In this document: positions 6,354 through 12,765 of the stretch, in pieces
How positions within the stretch are numbered: the stretch's first letter is position 1
How the letters are laid out: the number at the start of each line of letters is the position of its first letter
Source: JAFARZ01 sp035651595
GTDB lineage: Bacteria > Actinomycetota > Actinomycetes > Streptosporangiales > Streptosporangiaceae
Assembly: GCA_035651595.1 (NCBI GenBank)
Contig: DASRFJ010000314.1
Span: 1 to 13,195 of the forward strand
Length of the DNA stretch: 13,195 nucleotides
Reading direction: 5' to 3'
Notes under the pieces: generated by a model
The model's database searches: none
What the model was told of the DNA's origin: nothing
Seen by the model: the letters and a program-made list of their open reading frames with translations, nothing else
Translations under genes and position numbers: made by a program

Positions 6354-7415
6354 GCCGGGGCCAGTGAGCCGATCGGGTCGGCGCCCGGGGGCGGCGGAGG
6401 AGCTGGTGCGTCGCTGCTGGCATGCCGGCCCACGTGGTGCCGCACGTCGCACGGGACGATGGTGGCGGCCGCGCCGGGAACCCGGCTGACCACGTGGGCG
6501 ATCCGGTCCGCGGTGCGGTCGTGCAGCACCCGGCCGGCCAGCGGCGGGTAGCTCCGGCGGGGCAGCACGACGGTGACGAACGTGCCATCCGCGGCCGCCT
6601 CGCGGGCCGCGTGCTCGGCCGCGGCGTGGGCGAGGCGCCGGTCCGGGCAGTCCGCGAGTTCCAGCGGGACGCCGGTCCTGGCCGCCACCCAGCGATCGCG
6701 GAGCCGCTCGGCGTGCCCGTCATCGAGCACGAAGTGCACGGCTCGGAGAGCCGTTGGGCGCTGGCTCTTCGCGTACCTGACCGCGGCGGCGACGGCCATG
6801 TCGTAGCCGTCGATCAGCACCAGGATGACCTGGCGGGTGTAGTTGGGCACGATCGCGCCGCTGTCCTCCAGTGCGGCCGCCTCGGTCCGGTACTCCCTGT
6901 TCAACCGGATCAGCACCCAGACCAGGGCCGGGAAGAGGATGACGATGAGCCATGCGCCTTCGGTGAACTTGACGACCGCGAACAGCACCACGACGAGCGC
7001 GGTGTAGATCCCGCCGGCCGTGTTGATCACCCGCTTGTACCGCCAGCCCGGCTCCTTCGTACGGCCGTGGTACCTGGCCATGCCGAACCCGGCCATCGAG
7101 AACCCGGTGAAGACGCCGATCGCGTAGAACGGGATGAGCGCCGTCACCGTGGCGCCCGCCGCCGCGAGCAGCGCCAGGGACCAGCAGCGTCAGCGGCAGC
7201 ACCAGCGCGAACGCGGCCAGGCCGAAGAACGGGATGAGCGCGAAAAGGATCTCTTCGGTGCCGTACGCCGCCGAGGAGAGCCCGTCGGAGGACAGCACGC
7301 CCAGCGCCAGCGGCTTGGACAGCCGCTCGCTCTTGAGCTGCTCGGTGGCCAGCGGCGGACCGAGCAGCCTTCGCTTGGCGGAATACCAGGCACCGTCGGG
7401 TACTGCGGTGTTCAT
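6347..7415 (-). pseudogene. APC-superfamily (KimA-like) transporter, internally deleted and frameshifted
   Basis: The N-terminal piece starts at ATG 7415 and carries LSKPLALGVLSSDGLSSAAYGTEEILFALIP, here in two parts: LSKPLALGV and SSDGLSSAAYGTEEIL. This is the first-helix signature of KimA-type potassium transporters of the APC superfamily. After the next helix (LTLLV, near 7180) the frame is lost. The C-terminal piece resumes in another frame as LALLAAAGATVTALIPFY and continues through YHGRTKEPGWRYKRVINT, two final helices, NREYRTEAAAL, and a USP-like cytoplasmic domain (QVILVLIDGYDMAVAAAVRYA onwards). Whole proteins have 600-700 residues and 12 helices; about 300 residues are missing at one junction near 7175-7183. 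So this is a deletion remnant, not a working transporter. A DevR-type box lies 49 bp upstream of its start. Confidence 0.8.
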
Positions 7416-7450
7416 GGTGTCAGTTCACTGGACGCGGGTGGTGCGGGGCA

Positions 7451-7477
7451 GGGCCGAAGGTATGGGACCTTCGGCCC
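7451..7477. repeat. perfect inverted repeat overlapping a DevR-type box
   Basis: The arms GGGCCGAAGGT (7451-7461) and ACCTTCGGCCC (7467-7477) are perfect 11-bp complements with a five-base loop. The right arm makes up most of the DevR-type box at 7464-7477. It could be a double operator, or a hairpin in a transcript from either direction. Confidence 0.7.
7464..7477. promoter_or_regulatory. DevR/DosR-type box in the transporter-cytochrome b divergent region
   Basis: GGGACCTTCGGCCC reads as GGGAC-N4-GGCCC with DosR half-site spacing. It is 49 bp from the transporter remnant start and 332 bp from the cytochrome b start. TTAGGT at 7491-7496 on the plus strand, centred about 23 bp from the box centre, is a possible -10 element, which would give the cytochrome b a leader of about 300 bases. 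Whether it serves the cytochrome operon, the old transporter gene or both is inference. Confidence 0.66.
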
Positions 7478-7569
7478 TTTCGTGAGTGAGTTAGGTCTCT
7501 ACTGGGTGCCTGCTTGCCGGACGAGGCTTGCCTCATGAACGCACGATTCCTGCCCCGGCCACAGCGTAA

Positions 7570-7643
7570 TTCGGGGGGACGACCCCCCGAAGCCCCCCGC
7601 ATCTGGGGGGATGCCCTCCCCCCAGACCCCCCTCGGGACCGAG
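7570..7643. repeat. cluster of overlapping G/C hairpins in the cytochrome b leader
   Basis: TTCGGGGGG / CCCCCCGAA (7570-7578, 7583-7591) form a perfect 9-bp stem with a four-base loop. CCCCCC (7593-7598) can pair with GGGGGG (7605-7610), which can instead pair with CCCCCC (7618-7623). CTCGG / CCGAG (7632-7636, 7639-7643) form a last small stem. The G6 block has two possible partners, so alternative folds exclude one another. It could be a transcript-level switch, a terminator array or a dispersed repeat unit. Confidence 0.6.
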
Positions 7644-7803
7644 CCTGCTGCTGCCCGTCGCGGCCGGCGGTGCGGATCGTCATGCCTCCCTCGGCCACCC
7701 GCCGGCATGAGACAGAACTGCTGCTGTGCGGCCACCACTTCCGCGCCTCGCGCGAAACCCTCGCCGCGGCCGGTGCCGCGAGCTACGAGCTGTTAGCCGG
7801 AGG
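7640..7803 (+). pseudogene. DUF7455-like small zinc-binding protein fragment
   Basis: The frame reads CCCPSRPAVRIVMPP, then ETELLLCGHHFRASRETLAAAGA. This resembles small actinobacterial proteins with a CxxC pair, then -VVLP-GG-ELL-CGHH- and a short helix. The C-x-H-H half is intact, but the expected CDRC pair is replaced by CCC. There is no convincing ribosome site (ATG at 7682 or GTG at 7670 would miss the first cysteines). The frame has no stop before the cytochrome b gene, which it overlaps until 7960. I read it as a decayed or chimeric fragment, although a short expressed peptide is not excluded. Confidence 0.4.
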
Positions 7804-7808
7804 CTGGG

Positions 7809-9623
7809 ATGGATCTGAACTCTCCAGGTACGTACCTGAACTGGAACGTCTTCACGATCTCGGTGGCGAACCTGGTGCTGATCGCCGTGATGGTCGCCAT
7901 CTTCGGTGCCGCGCTGGTGCTTCCGTTCCCGCGCGGCGAGCGGTTCGCTCCCGCTGCTGAGCCCGCGGAAGAGCCGGACGCCAGCATCGCGCCGGGTGAC
8001 GAGAAGATGTGGACGGCGCGGACGCGCCGTGCGGCGCTGCGCGCGCTCGCACCGGGCAAGCTGCTCCCCGACCGGCAGCCGGCCTACGTCGCCTCCTGGG
8101 TATACGTGTTCGGGGTCGCCTCGCTGGCCGCGCTCGGCGTGGTGATCGCGAGCGGGTTCGCGCTCGCCCTCGGCGGGCCTGACTGGTGGCACACGAACGT
8201 AGTGGGACACTTCTTCAACAGCCTGCACCTGTGGAGCGTCGAGCTGTTCATGGCGCTGCTGGTCATCCACCTGTGGGGCAAGTTCTGGATGGCCGCATGG
8301 CGCGGCCGCCGGGCGCTCACCTGGATCACCGGCGTGATCGCGTTCCTCGCCTCGGTCGTGGAGTGCTTCAGCGGGTACCTGTCCCAGCAGAACTTCGACT
8401 CCCAGTGGATCGCCACCAACGGCAAGGACGCGTTCAACGCGGCCGGGGTGGGCGCGTTCTTCAACCTGATGAACTTCGGCCAGATGCTGATGTGGCACAT
8501 CGTGCTGATCCCGATCGTGCTGGTCGCGATCGTCGGCGCGCACGTGCTGCTGGTCCGGATGCGCGGCGTCAGCCGTCCGCTGCCCGTCGCACGGCCACGC
8601 GGACTCGCGGCGCGACGCGCGGCGGCCCGGGCTGACCGTGCGGCGTGGCGCGGACCGATGCGCCGGTACGACATCCTGAAGGAAGGCACGCTTGCCACGC
8701 TGGTGATCCTCGCGCTGACCTTCGGCCTGGCCGGGCTGCTGTCCTCACCCGACGTCCCGGCGGTCACCGTGCGGAGCTGGGTGCAGGTCGCGCCGGACGA
8801 CTTCCTTGCCACCGCTGCCACCGAACTGGACGGCACCAGCCCCACCGCCGGTTACGGCCCGCCCTACAACGCCAACGGCACGCCGCAGAGCGAGCTGTTC
8901 GCGCCCGCCAACTGGGCCGGCGTACGTCAGCCCGTCGACACGGCCAAGGTGTTCGTGCTCGACCCGCTGGCCAAGACCGCACCCACCGACCCCGCGCTGG
9001 CCTCGGCGCTGGCCACCTGGAACGCGGCCGGCGGCGACCAGCAGACCAAGTGGGCAACCGCCTATGATCACGCGGTCACCAAGGTCACGTTCGACGCGCA
9101 GGGAAACCCAGTCGTGCCGGCGGCGTCCGACGGCCCGGTGCCAGTCATGCTGGCCACCGAGCTGACCCTGGCCCGCAGCGGTGCCCTGGATGCCGAACTC
9201 GGTGCCGGGCAGCCGTTCTACGGCACTGACTTCACCAAGCCGCTGCTGTTCCTCGGGGATGGCCAGTACTACGCCAACGTGGCGAGTGCCGAGCACCTCA
9301 CCGGTGACCAGTGGGGCGTCATGAACGAGACCGGCGCGTATCCGGGACAGCCATGGCTGTGGCTGTACCAGCTCTGGTACCACCTCCCCGGCTGGCGGAA
9401 CTCCGCCAACGTGGACCTGATCGCCATCTACATGACCGGCGTGGCCACCTTGCTCCTGCTGGCTGTGCCGTTCGTCCCCGGCCTGCGTGACGTCCCGCGC
9501 TGGATCCCGGTGCACCGCCTCATCTGGCGGTCGTGGAACACGGCCCAGGCGGAACCGCCTGCCGCCCCGTCCGGCAACCCCGCCGAGCCCGCCGAGCCGC
9601 CCACCCGGCCGGTAGTGAGTTAA
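7809..9623 (+). CDS. dihaem cytochrome b (b6-like N-terminal domain) with large extracytoplasmic insertion
   Basis: The 604-residue membrane protein starts at ATG 7809, five bases after GGAGG. Membrane helices are predicted by eye at about 15-38, 95-121, 138-160, 170-190, 225-250, 295-313 and 533-556. Four haem ligands are visible as H140/H154 in LHLWSVELFMALLVIHLW and H230/H245 in WHIVLIPIVLVAIVGAH. Their spacings of 14 and 15 residues are those of cytochrome b6. Residues 185-225 carry the loop between the haem helices. After the four-helix haem core there is one helix, a hydrophilic segment of about 215 residues (316-532) with no motif I recognise, and a last helix. The C-terminal quinone-site domain of bc1 (PEWY) is not seen. 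It probably passes electrons between quinol and a partner. The tandem USP follows ten bases later in one operon. Confidence 0.85.
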   Translation: MDLNSPGTYLNWNVFTISVANLVLIAVMVAIFGAALVLPFPRGERFAPAAEPAEEPDASIAPGDEKMWTARTRRAALRALAPGKLLPDRQPAYVASWVYVFGVASLAALGVVIASGFALALGGPDWWHTNVVGHFFNSLHLWSVELFMALLVIHLWGKFWMAAWRGRRALTWITGVIAFLASVVECFSGYLSQQNFDSQWIATNGKDAFNAAGVGAFFNLMNFGQMLMWHIVLIPIVLVAIVGAHVLLVRMRGVSRPLPVARPRGLAARRAAARADRAAWRGPMRRYDILKEGTLATLVILALTFGLAGLLSSPDVPAVTVRSWVQVAPDDFLATAATELDGTSPTAGYGPPYNANGTPQSELFAPANWAGVRQPVDTAKVFVLDPLAKTAPTDPALASALATWNAAGGDQQTKWATAYDHAVTKVTFDAQGNPVVPAASDGPVPVMLATELTLARSGALDAELGAGQPFYGTDFTKPLLFLGDGQYYANVASAEHLTGDQWGVMNETGAYPGQPWLWLYQLWYHLPGWRNSANVDLIAIYMTGVATLLLLAVPFVPGLRDVPRWIPVHRLIWRSWNTAQAEPPAAPSGNPAEPAEPPTRPVVS

Positions 9624-9633
9624 GGAGATCATC

Positions 9634-10500
9634 ATGACAACCAAACCGATCGTGGTCGGCACGGACGGTTCAACCGAGTCACTGCGTGCGGTCGAGTGGG
9701 CGGCCAGGGAAGCCAAGCTCCACCAGGCGCCGCTGCGCATCGTATCCGCCGCCGAACTGCTGCCGCGGATGGCCGCACCCGGGTCGGCATACAACGTCGA
9801 GGCCGTGGCCAGCACCATCCGGGCCAGCCAGGACGATGCGCTCGCCGTAGCGGCCCGCGCCGCGCACGCCATGGCACATGATCTGCTGATCGACACCGAC
9901 ACTCTGGAGGGGCCGCCAGCGATCGCGGTCACCGAGGCCTCGGCCGGCGCCCATTTGCTGGTCGTCGGGTCTCGCGGGAGCGGCGCGTTCTCCGCCATGC
10001 TCCTGGGCTCGGTGAGCCGGTACGCGGCCGTCCACGCTTCCTGCCCGGTCGTGGTCGTCCGGGAGGAAACAATGGCCACCCATCGCCAGGTGATCGTCGG
10101 CATCCGGGACCCGCACGACTGCGCGGCAGCGGTCGAGTTCGCCTTCACCGAAGCCGCGCTGCGCAAGGCCAGCCTGCTTGCCGTGCACGCCTGGCAGTCG
10201 CCGCGGGCGCCCGTCGAGCCGTACCCCGCGTGGGACAACCGCTTCCCGGAGGCCGAGGCCGTCATGCAGCTGGAGGAACTGCTCCGTGACTGGCGGGAGA
10301 AGTACCCGGAGGTCGCCGCCAGCCAGGACGCGGTGCACGGCCACCCGGGACGGGTGCTGGCCGGATTGTCGGCTCGCGCCGACCTCGTCGTGCTCGGCAG
10401 GCATCACCGGGCTGGCCACCATGTTCCTGGTCCGGCCAGGATCGTCCACGCGGTACTCAGCCACGCACATGGACCCATCGCCATCGTGCCGTCAGATTGA
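9634..10500 (+). CDS. tandem universal stress protein (two UspA domains)
   Basis: This 288-residue protein begins at ATG 9634 behind a GGAG site, ten bases after the cytochrome b stop, so the two are co-transcribed. Domain 1 (about 5-147) starts with PIVVGTDGSTES and has a complete ATP motif at G112, G115, G125 and S126, ending CPVVVVRE. Domain 2 (about 151-288) starts RQVIVGIRDPHDC; its equivalent of the ATP loop, LGRHHRAGHHVPGPARIVHAVLSHA in part, keeps only scattered glycines and probably does not bind ATP. Two-domain USPs with this layout (such as Rv2623, Rv1996 and Rv2005c) are typical of the mycobacterial DosR regulon; Rv2623 binds ATP and slows growth. Linkage to a cytochrome b suggests a link between energy status and respiration, which is inference. 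Confidence 0.92.
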   Translation: MTTKPIVVGTDGSTESLRAVEWAAREAKLHQAPLRIVSAAELLPRMAAPGSAYNVEAVASTIRASQDDALAVAARAAHAMAHDLLIDTDTLEGPPAIAVTEASAGAHLLVVGSRGSGAFSAMLLGSVSRYAAVHASCPVVVVREETMATHRQVIVGIRDPHDCAAAVEFAFTEAALRKASLLAVHAWQSPRAPVEPYPAWDNRFPEAEAVMQLEELLRDWREKYPEVAASQDAVHGHPGRVLAGLSARADLVVLGRHHRAGHHVPGPARIVHAVLSHAHGPIAIVPSD

Positions 10501-10513
10501 CCGGAGAAAAGCT

Positions 10514-10553
10514 GCTGATCCGCGCGCCTAGGCAGCGCCGTGCGCGGATCAGC
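10514..10553. terminator. bidirectional stem-loop terminator between the USP and Rieske genes
   Basis: A perfect 12-bp inverted repeat GCTGATCCGCGC / GCGCGGATCAGC (10514-10525 and 10542-10553) encloses a 16-base loop. It lies in the 48-bp gap between two convergent genes and includes the stop codon of the Rieske gene (10549-10551). AAAA precedes it at 10507-10510, which would read as a U tract in the minus-strand transcript. Confidence 0.75.
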
Positions 10554-11703
10554 TGACGTAGAGCTGGCCGTCCCCGCCTTCGGCGATCTTGATGGGGTTC
10601 AGGCCAGTGACCGCCGGACCAACCTGGACGGCGCCGGTGCTAGCGCTGAACTGCGAGCCGTGGCACGGACACACCAGCACTTTCGCCGACGGGTCGTACT
10701 GCACGGTGCACCCGGCGTGCGGACAGACCGCGTCGAACGCCAGGAACGTGCCGGCCTTCGGCTGGAGGACAATCGACGGATCGCCGGTTGACGGATCAGA
10801 GAAACCCGCGGCGCTGCCGACCGGGACATCCTTCGCTGGCCCGATCGCGGAGCCGGCCGGATGGCCGCCCCCGCTGGCGGCGGGCCGCGCAGTGGACGCG
10901 CGAGCAGTCGGCTGGGTGGACGCTTGGGTGGACGCTTGGGTGGACGGCGATAGCGCGGTGCCGGTACCGGCCGGTTTCGCGCGGCCGGCGAGCCGGTCCA
11001 GGCCGGCCACCACGCCGCCGAAGAGCAAGCTGGCCACCGCGGCCACGCCGGTCACGGTGCCCTTGAGCACGACCTCGCGGCGGCTGGCCTCCTGTTCGCT
11101 GACCCGGCGGGACGGGCGGGCGGCCGTGACGGTGCGCGCCCGGGCCGCGATCACCGCGTCCGCGGACAGCACCGGGCCGGCCCCGGCCAGCGCGAGCGGC
11201 GTCCAGGCGAACACGAACACGATGTCCGCACCGGTGTAGTACGGGGCCGAGTGGAAGCTCACCGTCAGGAACAGCATCAGCGACAGCACGATGCCGCCGA
11301 TCGCGGCCAGCTGCTGCCACAGGCCGAGCAGTGTGCCCACTCCGATCGCCAGCTCCGCGAACGCGATCAGCAGCCCGACCGGGGTCGCGATGTGACCGAG
11401 CGGCCCCATCAGCGCGTGGATCGGGCTGCGCCGCGCGGCACCTGCCAGCTGCGACTGGATCGAGATCGGATTCGCCGGGTCGAAGAAACCCGGGTTGGCC
11501 AGCTTCTGCAATCCGGCGAAGCAGAACGTGAAGCCGAGGAAGGCCCGCAACGGAAGCAGCGCACGGCCGAGGACGTCGGGTGTCCCGGGTGTTTTGGGAG
11601 GCCCGGGAGGCCTGGGCGAGCCGGACGGGCCGGACGGGCCGGACGGGCCGGACGGCCTGGGCGGCCTGGGCGGCCTGGGCGGCGGGCCGGCCTGGCGGCT
11701 CAC
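10549..11703 (-). CDS. DoxD/DoxX-Rieske fusion membrane protein with internal Tat signal
   Basis: The chosen start is GTG 11703, overlapping the upstream stop as GTGA and giving 384 residues; the open frame runs on to 12099 but only as a shadow of the upstream gene. Residues 5-42 are a Pro/Gly/Ser-rich collagen-like stretch. Residues 46-180 form a four-helix DoxX/DoxD domain (FAGLQKLANPGFFDPANP, AELAIGVGTLLGLW). SRREVVLKG at 208-215 followed by a hydrophobic segment to 235 fits an internal twin-arginine signal anchor. A Ser/Thr/Ala-rich linker (245-290) leads to a C-terminal Rieske domain with CPHAGC (C327, H329, C332) and CPCHGS (C345, C347, H348), so all [2Fe-2S] ligands and the disulfide pair are present. 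The cluster should face outside. DoxD is the small subunit of thiosulfate:quinone oxidoreductase. The protein could link quinone chemistry to the Rieske centre. Confidence 0.87.
   Translation of the reverse strand: MSRQAGPPPRPPRPPRPSGPSGPSGPSGSPRPPGPPKTPGTPDVLGRALLPLRAFLGFTFCFAGLQKLANPGFFDPANPISIQSQLAGAARRSPIHALMGPLGHIATPVGLLIAFAELAIGVGTLLGLWQQLAAIGGIVLSLMLFLTVSFHSAPYYTGADIVFVFAWTPLALAGAGPVLSADAVIAARARTVTAARPSRRVSEQEASRREVVLKGTVTGVAAVASLLFGGVVAGLDRLAGRAKPAGTGTALSPSTQASTQASTQPTARASTARPAASGGGHPAGSAIGPAKDVPVGSAAGFSDPSTGDPSIVLQPKAGTFLAFDAVCPHAGCTVQYDPSAKVLVCPCHGSQFSASTGAVQVGPAVTGLNPIKIAEGGDGQLYVS
10914..10946. repeat. 12-bp tandem repeat in the Rieske linker
   Basis: GGGTGGACGCTT occurs twice in tandem (10914-10925, 10926-10937), followed by nine bases of a third copy. 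On the minus strand it encodes STQA repeats in the linker before the Rieske domain. Being in frame, it can change linker length without breaking the protein. Confidence 0.85.
11621..11682. repeat. two adjoining 9-bp tandem repeats encoding a collagen-like N-terminus
   Basis: CCGGACGGG repeats about four times (11621-11655), then CCTGGGCGG three times (11656-11682). On the minus strand these encode SGP and RPP triplets at residues 8-28 of the DoxD-Rieske fusion. The unit is a multiple of three, so slippage keeps the frame. It suggests a flexible, possibly variable-length cytoplasmic tail. Confidence 0.8.
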
Positions 11704-12317
11704 TGTGCCGCCAGCCAGGGACCGACGCGGCTGAGCAGCAGCACGCCGAGCACCGCGCCGGCCGCCAGGCTGGCCGCGATCAGCCACTGCCTGGCCCCAG
11801 CACCACTGACCTCCCGGCGGCCGCGCCTGAACCAATCCCGCGGAGCCAGCCTGGCCACTTCCAGGACATGCCCCAGCACGTGCACGGCCATCGCGCCGAA
11901 CCACAGGATGAAGCTGGCCTTGTGCACCTTCAGCAGCAGCGGCAGCCAGGCCTGGCCGGCGTACATGAGGGCGACGCCGCTGGCCAGCAGCACCAGCGTG
12001 AGCACCACTACCACGGGGCCGAGCAGCCGCAGCAGAATCGGTGGCGGCCCCTTGCGCCGGTACGCGGGCGACCCGGCGTAATACCGCACCATCCGCCACG
12101 TCGTGCTGCCGGTCTTCAGCAGCACCGGCGGGATCAGCACCATGCCGACGAACACGTGCGGGGTGAGCATCTGCCGGACGCCGAGGATCGTGAAGCCTTC
12201 GACGGCCAGCAGCACAAGCAGCACCACGGCGCTCGCCGCCGTCAGCCGCGCGTTACCCTCCACCCCGCCGTCGGCGCGTCGCTCCGACCGCGTCGGGCCG
12301 CCATGGCGCGACCCCAT
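11700..12317 (-). CDS. cytochrome b561-like / ferric-reductase-like membrane protein
   Basis: About 205 residues from ATG 12317; an alternative ATG at 12371 adds 18 residues, overlaps the old end of the toxin gene and lacks a ribosome site. I predict five membrane helices at about 26-45, 53-69, 98-120, 132-155 and 178-196. Histidines inside or at the ends of helices (H54 in TPHVFVGM, H132 in LKVHKASF, H146 and H150 in MAVHVLGH) fit a b-type haem protein, and YRRKGPPPILLRLLGPVVV marks a recurrent but poorly characterised actinobacterial family. It probably moves electrons across the membrane. It overlaps the DoxD-Rieske gene by two bases (GTGA), so the two are translationally coupled and likely act together. 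The toxin-antitoxin pair lies just upstream on the same strand. Confidence 0.75.
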   Translation of the reverse strand: MGSRHGGPTRSERRADGGVEGNARLTAASAVVLLVLLAVEGFTILGVRQMLTPHVFVGMVLIPPVLLKTGSTTWRMVRYYAGSPAYRRKGPPPILLRLLGPVVVVLTLVLLASGVALMYAGQAWLPLLLKVHKASFILWFGAMAVHVLGHVLEVARLAPRDWFRRGRREVSGAGARQWLIAASLAAGAVLGVLLLSRVGPWLAAQ

Positions 12318-12352
12318 GTCCAGATCCACGCAGGTAACGTACGGTCCGAACC

Positions 12353-12765
12353 TTACAGCGGCATGAAGCATCGGGACCGCGATGCACGCGCGAGAATAGC
12401 GTGCGGTGAGCTCGCGCTACCTCATGCAGATCGAGTCGCTCGGCAAGCGCTATCACGGAGGCATCCACAGCCTGGAGGCGCAGCGACGAGTACGTGGTGA
12501 GTAGTTCGGCCATCCGTCGATAGTCATGGGGCGTGATTTCGATGACACGCAGCTCATCATCGGCGATGGCGGCGCAGAATTCAGCGGCCAGACCGACGCG
12601 CCCGCGCCGCTGCGGATCGGCCAGCAGATGACAGACCTCGGTGACCGCAAGCGATGGGATTACCAGGCGGGACCAGTTGCCAGCGAGGAACTCCACGCAC
12701 CGACCATGATCCCTGTCAGCCTTGTTGAAGGCAGCCACGAGCGGGCCGGTATCGCACAAGATCAC
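12353..12765 (-). pseudogene. vapC: VapC-like PIN-domain toxin, apparently frameshifted at its C-terminus
   Basis: From ATG 12765 the product begins MILCDTGPLVAAF, the PIN-domain first strand with D5. E43 (in AVTEVCHLL) and D101 (in AVDASVIALAERL) supply two further metal-binding acids. The fourth acid, usually in a TLD-R-F motif, is replaced by H120 in VARAHRTLF. The current frame runs to 12253 (170 residues), overlapping the membrane-cytochrome gene, whereas VapC proteins have about 130. Shifting by one base near 12373 restores DA-FMPL and a TAA at 12353-12355, the expected end. So a one-base loss probably extended the protein, and the toxin may be inactive. Working VapC enzymes are ribonucleases cutting tRNA or rRNA. 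The start overlaps the antitoxin stop as ATGA. Confidence 0.7.

Noticed and set aside
7451..7480. Inverted repeat followed by TTT read as an intrinsic terminator
   Set aside because: It lies between divergent genes, not after one, and coincides with a DevR-type box, so an operator is more likely.
7570..7643. Hairpin cluster considered as a CRISPR array or tRNA
   Set aside because: There are no regularly spaced identical repeats with unique spacers and no cloverleaf with T-loop or anticodon features.
8745..10265. Minus-strand open frame of 506 codons opposite cytochrome b and the tandem USP
   Set aside because: No recognisable family and low-complexity composition; both plus-strand genes carry clear motifs.
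11704..12099. N-terminal 132 codons of the long frame containing the DoxD-Rieske protein
   Set aside because: This part overlaps the b561-like gene in another frame and is Ala/Arg/Gly-rich shadow; the GTG at 11703 with GTGA overlap is a better start.
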